The notes under the pieces: generated by a model
Told to the model about the DNA's origin: nothing
The model's database searches: none
Seen by the model: the letters and a program-made list of their open reading frames with translations, nothing else
Made by a program: the position numbers and the translations under genes
Shown: one piece after another, positions 8,237 through 14,802 of the stretch
Position numbering within the stretch: the stretch's first letter is position 1
Layout of the letters: the number at the start of each line of letters is the position of its first letter
NCBI GenBank assembly: GCA_910586545.1
Contig: CAJUIQ010000001.1
Coordinates: forward strand, 165,315-229,314
Source of the DNA: an uncultured Eubacteriales bacterium
GTDB lineage: Bacteria; Bacillota; Clostridia; Oscillospirales; CAG-272
Length of the DNA: 64,000 nucleotides
Direction of reading: 5' to 3'

Positions 8237-8268
8237 AGCTTATATCCTCCTTTGTAATGCATAGACAA

Positions 8269-8478
8269 TCAAATAATAATTTTCTGTGCCATTTCCCGGC
8301 TGATTGCGATACGGGATTCCTTTACATGCACTATAACATTTCCCCCGATGGCGCTGATTACCGTAACCGTGCTTCCTGCCACAAATCCCAGATTTTCCAG
8401 GTGGGTCCGTATATCCTGCTTTCCGCCAATTTTTTTGATAATATTTTCTTCTCCAACTCCTGCAAGCGTAAGCGGCAT
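8269..8478 (-). CDS. FeoA domain protein, first gene of the feo operon
   Basis: A 69-residue FeoA-like protein, clearly diverged from its neighbour. It keeps LAGVGEENIIKKI, the HLENLGFVAGSTVTV segment and the terminal ISREMAQKIII strand-helix. Two tandem FeoA proteins before FeoB are common in Clostridia, and the division of labour between them is not known. Its transcript starts at the operator-covered promoter just upstream. Confidence 0.88.
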   Translation of the reverse strand: MPLTLAGVGEENIIKKIGGKQDIRTHLENLGFVAGSTVTVISAIGGNVIVHVKESRIAISREMAQKIII

Positions 8479-8526
8479 CTTTTTCCTGCCTTTCTGTAAA
8501 GTATCATTTCAAATATATGCGCCATA

Positions 8527-8544
8527 AGTTAGCGCATGCTAACC
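8527..8544. promoter_or_regulatory. DtxR-type operator at the feo operon start site
   Basis: AGTTAGC-GCAT-GCTAACC, one base off perfect symmetry. It begins seven bases downstream of the feo -10 box, so it covers the expected transcription start. A bound repressor here would block the promoter. Confidence 0.8.
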
Positions 8545-8551
8545 GTATAAT

Positions 8552-8580
8552 ATTATATGAATAGCAAGCTTTTTTGTCAA
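8552..8580 (-). promoter_or_regulatory. sigma-A promoter of the feo operon
   Basis: Minus-strand consensus TTGACA, a 17-bp spacer and TATAAT, immediately upstream of the operator at 8527-8544. Confidence 0.9.
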
Positions 8581-8630
8581 TATACTTTTAGGGAAATTTT
8601 CCTTTCTATCTAAATTCCAGCAAATTGCGC

Positions 8631-8656
8631 AAACGGTTAGCGATTGCTAACCGTTT
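8631..8656. promoter_or_regulatory. DtxR-type operator upstream of the regulator gene
   Basis: AAACGGTTAGC-GATT-GCTAACCGTTT, with 11-bp perfect arms, the most extended of the three sites. It lies about 35 bases upstream of the regulator's -35 box and about 50 bases beyond the feo -35 box. Confidence 0.78.
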
Positions 8657-8687
8657 ACTTGTGCATATTGTCTCTCAGCAGACTGCC

Positions 8688-8716
8688 TTGCTTTTCGCAT
8701 GTAACTATGATATGCT
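8688..8716 (+). promoter_or_regulatory. promoter of the DtxR-type regulator gene
   Basis: TTGCTT, 17-bp spacer, TATGCT, about 40 bases before the start codon. Confidence 0.5.
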
Positions 8717-8755
8717 ATTACTAGAATACAGCAAGCGAAGGAAGGGGGTACTGTT

Positions 8756-9130
8756 ATGCATCTACAGGAATCCGGAGAAATGTATTTGGAAACCATTTAT
8801 ATTTTATCGAAAAAGGCTCCATCCGTCCGGGCTATTGATATAGGCGAATATATGGGGTATTCGAAACCCAGCGTGAGCCGCGCGGTGGGAATTTTGAAAA
8901 AGAGCGGCTATATTATCGCGGATGCGCAGGGCTGTCTGTCGCTTACGGACGCCGGGCTTGCAATCGCGCAGAAAATTTACGAACGGCATACCTTAATGAC
9001 AGATTTTTTAATTCGCCTTGGAGTCAGCGAGGAAGTGGCCGCTAAAGACGCCTGCAAAATAGAGCATGATATCAGCGACGAAACTTTTGAAGCCATCAAG
9101 CGGCATGTTCAATCGGTTTCTGGCCGCTAA
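8756..9130 (+). CDS. DtxR-family iron-dependent repressor, short form
   Basis: A 124-residue metal-dependent regulator. The N-terminal winged helix-turn-helix includes IDIGEYMGYSKPSVSRAV, and the rest is the metal-binding and dimerisation domain. The candidate metal ligands Met9, Cys100, Glu103 and His104 line up with the primary site of Corynebacterium DtxR (Met10, Cys102, Glu105, His106) rather than with the Asp of the manganese sensor MntR. That suggests iron sensing. The C-terminal SH3-like domain of DtxR is absent. The gene diverges from the feo operon and three GGTTAGC-N4-GCTAACC sites surround it, so it very probably represses feo when iron is plentiful. The start follows GGAAGGGGG. 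Confidence 0.88.
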   Translation: MHLQESGEMYLETIYILSKKAPSVRAIDIGEYMGYSKPSVSRAVGILKKSGYIIADAQGCLSLTDAGLAIAQKIYERHTLMTDFLIRLGVSEEVAAKDACKIEHDISDETFEAIKRHVQSVSGR

Positions 9131-9181
9131 CGTATAACGTACATACTTTTGCTATTTTATGTCTGAATTATGAATTTTATA

Positions 9182-9210
9182 TTGATTTTTGTTTACAAAT
9201 ATGTTATTCT
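9182..9210 (+). promoter_or_regulatory. promoter of the DUF4352-like lipoprotein gene
   Basis: TTGATT, 17-bp spacer, TATTCT, about 30 bases before the start codon. Confidence 0.6.
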
Positions 9211-9242
9211 GTAGTCAATCTTATATTATGGAGGGTAATTTT

Positions 9243-9827
9243 ATGAAAAAATTACTTGCGTTCCTTTTCGCTATGGTAATGCTCATGGCATTTACCGCAT
9301 GCACAGTGGAAGAGCAGCCGGGGGACAAAAAAGAAGATGTGACGACAGAAGATTCTGCTGAAAAAGAAACGAATCCGGAAAATACAAAGGCAGAGACAAC
9401 AGAACCTGAAACAACCGCAGAGGAAAAGAAGGAACTGTCATTTGGATCCACCTTTACTTTTGACGATCTGGAAATTACCATTGGAAACGCAGAGAATATC
9501 ACCTGGGCGAAAATTGAGAATCAATATTCCGACAAAAACGGCGCGGATGTAATTGTGTTGCCTGTTACGGTTAAAAATTTAAAGGACGAAACCCACAGTC
9601 TCAACATGTTTTACTACTCCTTCTATGGTTCAGCAGGAACAGAGCTTGGATCTGTCAGTTCCTATTTTTCAGATACGGATATTGGATTTGCCGGAGATAT
9701 GAGAAGCGGCGCGTCTATGACTTCTGCTTTCCATATTTTATATGATGGAGATGGAGATTATTACATTGAGTTCAGCCAATTTTATCCAACTGAAAAAATA
9801 GAAGTTAAGCTGCCCATTACAAAATAA
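9243..9827 (+). CDS. DUF4352-like surface lipoprotein
   Basis: A 194-residue predicted lipoprotein. The signal peptide ends in the lipobox AFTAC (Cys20), followed by a Thr/Glu/Lys-rich linker to about residue 60. The C-terminal domain (STFTFDDLEITIGNAENI, DVIVLPVTVKNLKDETHSLN, FHILYDGDGDYYIEF) resembles the immunoglobulin-like DUF4352 domain found on many Firmicute lipoproteins. Its function is unknown. The start follows GGAGGGTAATTTT; upstream in-frame Mets lack a ribosome site. It is monocistronic. Confidence 0.8.
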   Translation: MKKLLAFLFAMVMLMAFTACTVEEQPGDKKEDVTTEDSAEKETNPENTKAETTEPETTAEEKKELSFGSTFTFDDLEITIGNAENITWAKIENQYSDKNGADVIVLPVTVKNLKDETHSLNMFYYSFYGSAGTELGSVSSYFSDTDIGFAGDMRSGASMTSAFHILYDGDGDYYIEFSQFYPTEKIEVKLPITK

Positions 9828-9830
9828 TTC

Positions 9831-9859
9831 AAAAAACGTCCCTTTAGGGACGTTTTTTT
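9831..9859. terminator. bidirectional terminator
   Basis: AAAAAACGTCCC / GGGACGTTTTTTT, between the lipoprotein gene and the converging TIM-barrel gene. Confidence 0.9.
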
Positions 9860-9874
9860 GCAAACATATAAAAG

Positions 9875-10747
9875 TTAAAGATAGGTAAATCCGGACCTGT
9901 CTAAATCCTGAATGATAGAGAGTAGGTCTTCATTTGAGCTATTGACTTCTAAAACCAAATTTCTAACTTGGTTATCGTCAAAAAGCTGCTGGAGTGCATC
10001 TAAAAAGGCTTGTTTTAGCTCCGCATTGTAGTTAAAGTATGTATCTAAATTGCCGCAATGTGCAATTCTTCTGCCGTTGGATAAGGTCTTCCCCCATATA
10101 TGAACGCCGCCAATATACTGGCGCACTTCTTGTAATGCACAAAGCAATGCTGTGATTCCGTCACATTTCCTTGGGGTTACTTGGTGTGCTGTATACAATT
10201 GAGGAATATCTAACGCGATTTGGAGGTTTAAATTCTCCGACGCAATATGCTGACAAAGTTCCTTGATTTGAGAAACGGTTGCAATCAGAAATTGACCGCC
10301 ATAGTATCTTGAACCGCAACGATTTTCAATTTGAATATTTGTTTTCGCAAATGTATTCTTGATAATTTCCTCAAAAACCTTATATATCTCTATAAATTCT
10401 TCTACAGACTCCATATAATCGTTAAACGGCGGATGAATCTCAATTACCGTTGGAGCATGCACAGGCTCGGTTAGCGCAATTAAAAATTTGGCAAACATTC
10501 GTGCCCATGTTTTATTTCTCCAGAGCATGGGAACGCCGTTTTTGCTTGCCTGTAAAATCTCAGGGTACTTTTGAAGAAGCACATTTTTAAAAAGTCGGCT
10601 TCCATAACTGTATTCCGTATGGAGTGAGTAGGGCATGGTGGGAAAAAATTTTTTTATATCAAAGTGGCCGGCAATCTCTTCTAAAGGAAGCGGAATCGTA
10701 GACGGATACGCTTGCTTATGATATTTGACCATACGAAATAGAGTCAT
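9875..10747 (-). CDS. endonuclease IV/xylose isomerase-like TIM-barrel protein
   Basis: A 290-residue protein of no family I can name. It shows a pattern of possible metal ligands at strand ends, as in the AP endonuclease IV/xylose isomerase superfamily: His105 (IEIHPP), Glu141 (QIENRCG), Asp180 and His188 (ALDIPQLYTAH), His216 (GGVHIWGK), His230 and Asp235 (HCGNLD) and Glu267 (LVLEVN). The order H, E, D-H, H, H/D, E is that of endonuclease IV. The start follows GGAGGGACGCC. It is AT-rich compared with neighbouring housekeeping genes and lies downstream of the DUF6615-like gene. A role in DNA repair, defence or sugar metabolism is equally open. Confidence 0.55.
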   Translation of the reverse strand: MTLFRMVKYHKQAYPSTIPLPLEEIAGHFDIKKFFPTMPYSLHTEYSYGSRLFKNVLLQKYPEILQASKNGVPMLWRNKTWARMFAKFLIALTEPVHAPTVIEIHPPFNDYMESVEEFIEIYKVFEEIIKNTFAKTNIQIENRCGSRYYGGQFLIATVSQIKELCQHIASENLNLQIALDIPQLYTAHQVTPRKCDGITALLCALQEVRQYIGGVHIWGKTLSNGRRIAHCGNLDTYFNYNAELKQAFLDALQQLFDDNQVRNLVLEVNSSNEDLLSIIQDLDRSGFTYL

Positions 10748-10797
10748 GGCGTCCCTCCTATATGCATATTACAAAACAATCTTACCATAAAAACCAA

Positions 10798-10829
10798 AAG
10801 AAGTCGACCTTTTACCATGCCGGCTTCTT
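10798..10829 (-). terminator. possible terminator of the DUF6615-like gene
   Basis: AAGAAGTCG / CGGCTTCTT imperfect stem, followed on the minus strand by TTTTGGTTTTT. It may separate the two genes of the island or act only partly. Confidence 0.5.
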
Positions 10830-10910
10830 CTAGATGGAAAATACTGCTTTGGCAAAGCATAGTGATTTCACATTTTCGGCAAAGGAATACACATCCGGTT
10901 GCTTTGATTA

Positions 10911-11708
10911 TTATTCTCTTGTATCAATTACAACAACTCCCGCTAGATCGTCAAGCTCATAACGAAATTCATCTTCCAGCCAGGACAAATTGTCTTGCCT
11001 GTTTCGCCCTATAAATGTTTGTACATATGTGGGTAAGTCCTTGTAGTTATGTACTATCCCTTTATTATTAAAAAAATTCATGAAATGAGAATTAAGCTGA
11101 TTTAAAAATTTCCGAGAACTTTCTGCGTCCTTAAAAATAACATCCAATAATGATAAACCAAATGAGGCATTAATTAATTCTTCTTCCAATATTTTTCTTC
11201 TAGGATACCCAAATATATTTTTTTGTAAAGCAAGGGCCGATGTCAAGAAACATCCATTTATACAGGGATCGCACCACATTAACGACTCTTTTGAAACATA
11301 ATTTATATTGAAAAGCTGCTTATTTATATCTGGTTGGCAGCAAGAATAGTATGCATATAACGGCAACGCATGTCTTGTCTTAGCTGCTTCGATTAACAAA
11401 TCAATTTGCATTCCATTTTTGTTGCTATAATGAATGAGCGGATAATTATCAACATTGGGTCTTAACTTTTTGGCTTGCACCAACAAACGGTATGCGGTGG
11501 TTTCATAATTACTATTATAAGATAAAATCCACCACTCCCAATCAGAGCCGTTGAATGCTTCTTCATTTCTGGTGAAGGTTTTATAATAGATTTTTGAACT
11601 AAGGTTAGAAATATTATACAACAGCCAATCCGTCAAAGACTCCTCTTTAACAAATGATTGGTTATTTAACCAATCATAGCATTGCCTTGATGTTGGATGA
11701 AATACCAT
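10911..11708 (-). CDS. DUF6615-like protein, candidate PD-(D/E)XK nuclease
   Basis: A 265-residue protein whose first 110 residues match what I remember of DUF6615: EESLTDWLLYNI, NEEAFNGSDWEWWIL, RLLVQAKKLRPN and LIEAAKTRHALPLYAYYSC. The series Glu22/23, Asp56-x-Glu58 and Gln78-x-Lys80 on adjacent strands resembles the catalytic core of PD-(D/E)XK nucleases with the Mrr-like QxK ending. The middle part carries WCDPC and GYPRRK. The start follows AAGGAGACAATT. The gene is AT-rich, next to a tRNA gene, and shares its strand with the TIM-barrel gene. Nuclease and defence roles are inference; no experiment on this family is known to me. Confidence 0.65.
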   Translation of the reverse strand: MVFHPTSRQCYDWLNNQSFVKEESLTDWLLYNISNLSSKIYYKTFTRNEEAFNGSDWEWWILSYNSNYETTAYRLLVQAKKLRPNVDNYPLIHYSNKNGMQIDLLIEAAKTRHALPLYAYYSCCQPDINKQLFNINYVSKESLMWCDPCINGCFLTSALALQKNIFGYPRRKILEEELINASFGLSLLDVIFKDAESSRKFLNQLNSHFMNFFNNKGIVHNYKDLPTYVQTFIGRNRQDNLSWLEDEFRYELDDLAGVVVIDTRE

Positions 11709-11902
11709 AATTGTCTCCTTTGCATTTAATCCAATAAATCAACGTTTATGGAAAATACCCAAAATATTTGGATAATTTTGAGATTATTTGTAGTATATCA
11801 TTGACAGTCATAAATTTATGTCGAACTTGGGCGAGAAAACAAATTTTGATGAATAAATTCCGTAAAAATATGTAAAATCGTAGTAAAATATATATACAAA
11901 AG

Positions 11903-11947
11903 AAAAGCCCTGCATTTCCTTTAAAACAAAGGAAATGCAGGGCTTTT
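11903..11947 (-). terminator. strong terminator of the tRNA-Pro gene
   Basis: A 20-bp perfect stem (AAAAGCCCTGCATTTCCTTT and its complement) with a 5-base loop, followed on the minus strand by TTTTCTTTTG. Confidence 0.9.
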
Positions 11948-11961
11948 CAGCAATTTTTCGT

Positions 11962-12038
11962 TGGTCGGAGTGACTGGATTCGAACCAGCGGCCTCTTGGT
12001 CCCGAACCAAGCGCTCTACCGAACTGAGCCACACCCCG
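11962..12038 (-). tRNA. tRNA-Pro (anticodon CGG)
   Basis: A full cloverleaf on the minus strand. The acceptor stem CGGGGTG pairs with CACTCCG, the anticodon stem-loop is CTTGG-TTCGGGA-CCAAG with anticodon CGG, and the T arm is GCTGG-TTCGAAT-CCAGT with one mismatch-tolerant pair. The 3' CCA is encoded. It has its own promoter and terminator. Confidence 0.95.
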
Positions 12039-12055
12039 ATATTTTTATCTTACAT

Positions 12056-12084
12056 ATTTTATCATGCGATTGCTATATTGTCAA
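12056..12084 (-). promoter_or_regulatory. sigma-A promoter of tRNA-Pro
   Basis: Minus-strand TTGACA, 17-bp spacer, TAAAAT, about 20 bases upstream of the mature tRNA 5' end. Confidence 0.9.
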
Positions 12085-12276
12085 CTGTTTTTCAATAATT
12101 TTTCCCAGTAAAAAATCTGTAAAAAATCTGTTTTCCCGTAGAAATTTGTCCACAGGCTGTATATAATATAAAGTAAGCGACAAATGTATAGGTTTTCTGC
12201 ATCAGGCATTTTCATATAAGCCGCTCAATTTGCAAATGGCCCCGATTGCCGCAACACACTTGAAAAAGGAGCAAAA

Positions 12277-13122
12277 ATGCATAAGAAAATTTTGTTTTTG
12301 ATTTTGGCAATTGTGCTGGTGATCGCCAGCGTGATTGTTTCCATTGTCATTATTTGCAAAAGCGGCAGCAAGCGGCCTAGCCCGGAAGAGTCGGAAAACA
12401 CAACAGAGCAGGATACGACGCAGGAAACTACCGAAGAGACGACACAGCCTGTGCAAACGCAGCCGGAACCGGATACAACCGCTCCCCCGGATACAGAAGA
12501 AACGTCCGCGCCGGATACGCCCACATCTCTGCCGGCAAACTCCGGCGCCCATAAATCTGCAAATTTTGGGAATGTGCTGTTTATTGGCGATTCCCGAACC
12601 GTGGGCCTGAAGGATAATGCTGATTTGGGAGCGGCAAATGTATTTGCCGAAAACGGCCTAAATATATTTCGTCTTTTCAAGGATGCGGTAAATGTGCCGG
12701 GTCAAGGACAGGTTACTTTGGAAAATCTGCTGCTCTCCCATCAGTATGACAAAATTTATGTTATGCTGGGTATCAACGAAATTGGCTATAATTTAGATAA
12801 AGTCATAGAAAAGTTTGGGCATGCACTGGACAAGATCCAAAATTATCAGCCCAATACCACCATATATATTCAGGCAAACTTAATGATTCAAAAAAGTCGT
12901 TCTGACCGAGACGCCGTATATAATAACGCCAATATGCGGTATTTAAACGATCACATGGCTGCTTTTGCCGATGGTGTAAAACGGATTTTTATAGATGCGA
13001 ATCCCCTGTTCGGCGATGGTGCGGGAAATCTTTCTCCTCAATACGCATGCGATGATTTTCATTTGATTGGCGTATACTATACTGTTTGGGCCGATTGGAT
13101 CTGGGAAACAACCTGCCAGTAA
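12277..13122 (+). CDS. membrane-anchored SGNH/GDSL hydrolase (second copy)
   Basis: A 281-residue paralogue of the SGNH protein at 916-1749, with the same plan: a membrane anchor (residues 5-27), a long Thr/Glu/Pro linker to about residue 90, and an SGNH domain. The catalytic blocks are FIGDSRTVGL (Ser106), MLGINEIGYN and CDDFHLIGVYY (Asp259 or 260, His262). Shared segments such as IYIQANL and SRSD show recent common ancestry. Unlike the first copy it stands alone, without a sigma factor. The substrate is probably a cell-wall or exopolymer ester. The start follows GGAGCAAAA. Confidence 0.8.
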   Translation: MHKKILFLILAIVLVIASVIVSIVIICKSGSKRPSPEESENTTEQDTTQETTEETTQPVQTQPEPDTTAPPDTEETSAPDTPTSLPANSGAHKSANFGNVLFIGDSRTVGLKDNADLGAANVFAENGLNIFRLFKDAVNVPGQGQVTLENLLLSHQYDKIYVMLGINEIGYNLDKVIEKFGHALDKIQNYQPNTTIYIQANLMIQKSRSDRDAVYNNANMRYLNDHMAAFADGVKRIFIDANPLFGDGAGNLSPQYACDDFHLIGVYYTVWADWIWETTCQ

Positions 13123-13182
13123 AAAATAGGGACGCCTCTTGTGAGAAGGTGTCTAAGCATCCTTTTCGAGTTATGCGTATAT

Positions 13183-13212
13183 GAAAAGCCACCGCTAAAG
13201 CGGTGGCTTTTC
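13183..13212. terminator. bidirectional terminator
   Basis: GAAAAGCCACCGC / GCGGTGGCTTTTC with loop TAAA, between the second SGNH gene and the converging PAP2-like gene. Confidence 0.9.
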
Positions 13213-13233
13213 ATAATTTACTTCCATTTTATA

Positions 13234-13896
13234 TCACAGCAGCACAGCGGCAAGGCTTAGAAATATTACGATAGAAATCGCGCTGCCTGCAAAAAATTGG
13301 GGTATCGTGTGCCGTCCCATATGGAGGCTTCCCCACAGACACAGTCCGAATAACACCGCGCCCACGATCAGGCTGGGCCATCCGGTAAAGTAAACCATCG
13401 CTGCAGCTGGGCCGCACAGGCCGCAGGCGTGACCGCTTGCATGAAATCCAAAGGCCTTGTTGATAATCAGCAGAGCCGCCCCGGAAAAGAGATAGGTTAA
13501 ATATAGGGTAAGCAGACTGCTTCCAACGCCAGCGCTCATTGCGTATACCATACTAAGCAAATATCCTACATTGGCCATAATCATCGCAAGCGTGCGCTGC
13601 CCGTCTCTCCCGCGACTGCGAAAGGCAGGAAGGATTTTCTGCAACGGATATGCAGTAAGCGGAAGTAAGGTAAACAGTACAATTGTTACGGCAAATTCGG
13701 TAGGCGTAGTAAACACGCCGCCGGTGAAAAATAAAAGAGTGAACAGCACAAGAGACAAAATGGGCGCGGTGGTCAGCACGCGGATGGTTTTTGCCAGTAT
13801 ATCTGCACATTTTCTCCGCCGCCGTATGGCGCGCCGCAGGCGAATTGCGCCGGCATATACGTCGTAATTTTGATTTTGTGAGCTTTGTGTTTGCAT
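13234..13896 (-). CDS. PAP2-like integral membrane protein
   Basis: A protein of about 220 residues with roughly six membrane helices. HASGHACGLCGPAA carries an SGH motif and SLHMGRHTIPQFFAG resembles the third phosphatase motif of PAP2 enzymes (SR-x5-H-x3-D). However, the Arg is Leu and the final Asp is Gln, so catalysis is doubtful. The N-terminus is very basic (RLRRAIRRRRK). The start is the second of two adjacent ATGs after GGGAGG, and either could serve. The role is unknown; lipid phosphatase-like binding of prenyl or lipid phosphates is a guess. Confidence 0.55.
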   Translation of the reverse strand: MQTQSSQNQNYDVYAGAIRLRRAIRRRRKCADILAKTIRVLTTAPILSLVLFTLLFFTGGVFTTPTEFAVTIVLFTLLPLTAYPLQKILPAFRSRGRDGQRTLAMIMANVGYLLSMVYAMSAGVGSSLLTLYLTYLFSGAALLIINKAFGFHASGHACGLCGPAAAMVYFTGWPSLIVGAVLFGLCLWGSLHMGRHTIPQFFAGSAISIVIFLSLAAVLL

Positions 13897-14002
13897 CATG
13901 TACCTCCCGCGGCAGGGGAAGCCTCCCCGGCCTGATTCGAATGTACCACAAGTTTTCCCAAAAGTCACCCTACCTAATCAAAGGGAAGGTAGATAGATAG
14001 AA

Positions 14003-14033
14003 AAAGGGACTCTACCATCGGTAGAGTCCCTTT
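14003..14033. other. 14-bp perfect hairpin in a divergent region
   Basis: AAAGGGACTCTACC, loop ATC, GGTAGAGTCCCTTT. It has a T-run only on the minus side, yet no minus-strand gene lies upstream of it. It sits between the PAP2-like gene and the promoter of the HTH-membrane gene and may insulate or regulate them. Confidence 0.6.
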
Positions 14034-14057
14034 CGTGACAGGGGATTTGCGGTATTG

Positions 14058-14086
14058 TTGACGAATCCGAAGGACTATGATAAAAT
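14058..14086 (+). promoter_or_regulatory. sigma-A promoter of the HTH-membrane gene
   Basis: TTGACG, 17-bp spacer, TAAAAT, about 40 bases before the start codon. Confidence 0.8.
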
Positions 14087-14124
14087 AACAAAGTACAAAA
14101 TTTTGCTTTGGAGGGGAGAGCAAT

Positions 14125-14721
14125 ATGGAAGATATTCGGCAGATTGTCGCTGCAAATATTGCCGCTTTGCGTAAAAATGCAGGATATACACAGCTTGCTC
14201 TGGCCCAGAAGCTACAGTATTCCGATAAGGCCGTATCAAAATGGGAAAGCGGCGCGTCTATGCCGGATGCGGGAGTGCTGCTTGCTATCGCGTCCTTATT
14301 CGGCGTCACGGTAGATTATCTTCTGCAGGCGGAACATGGTGCGCAGCCGCTTCCTGTTTCTTCTGCTGCAGGCCAGCGGCGCAGGCACCTGATTATAGCC
14401 CTGCTTTCAGTGGCCTTAGTATGGCTGATTGCCACGGCGGTGTTTGTGTTTATGACCTTTTCCCCGGTAGAAGGACCAATGTGGCTTTCTTTTGTTTGGG
14501 CGGTTCCTGCAAGCCTGATTGTAGCGCTGGTGTTTAACTCCATTTGGGGAAAACGGCGGCGGAATTATTTATACATATCTCTGCTGATGTGGACATTCCT
14601 CGGTTCGGTATATCTTACGTGCTTGCCCCGCAATCTTTGGCTTCTGTTTGTAATCGGTGTTCCCGGGCAGGTGATTGTCCTGCTGTGGGCAGGGATGCGG
14701 AAAAGGCCGGAAAAGACATAG
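14125..14721 (+). CDS. XRE-family HTH protein fused to membrane helices
   Basis: A 198-residue protein. Residues 1-70 form an XRE-type DNA-binding domain (IAALRKNAGYTQLALAQKL, DKAVSKWESGASMPD, LLAIASLFGVTVDYLL). After a short linker come about four membrane helices. Such fusions are common in Firmicutes and are thought to sense the membrane or a ligand there while bound to DNA. The target genes cannot be told; the neighbouring PAP2-like gene is divergent and a fair candidate. The start follows GGAGGGGAGAGCAAT. Confidence 0.85.
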   Translation: MEDIRQIVAANIAALRKNAGYTQLALAQKLQYSDKAVSKWESGASMPDAGVLLAIASLFGVTVDYLLQAEHGAQPLPVSSAAGQRRRHLIIALLSVALVWLIATAVFVFMTFSPVEGPMWLSFVWAVPASLIVALVFNSIWGKRRRNYLYISLLMWTFLGSVYLTCLPRNLWLLFVIGVPGQVIVLLWAGMRKRPEKT

Positions 14722-14728
14722 TTGCCTG

Positions 14729-14757
14729 TTGCATTTTGCACAGGGCTGTGCTACAAT
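14729..14757 (+). promoter_or_regulatory. promoter of pduL with a palindrome in its spacer
   Basis: TTGCAT, 17-bp spacer, TACAAT. The spacer holds GCACAGGGCTGTGC (14738-14751), a 14-base inverted repeat that could be an operator. Confidence 0.65.
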
Positions 14758-14802
14758 ATTTGCAGAAATTCATTTCATTGAAAATATAGGAGTATATAAA
14801 CT

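Noticed and set aside
11808..12032. A reading frame through the tRNA-Pro region on the minus strand (MAQFGRALGSGPRG...).
   Set aside because: It is the familiar false translation of a tRNA gene and its terminator; no ribosome site.
12146..12160. DnaA-box-like TTGTCCACA upstream of the second SGNH gene.
   Set aside because: A single, imperfect motif without neighbours; it could be chance.
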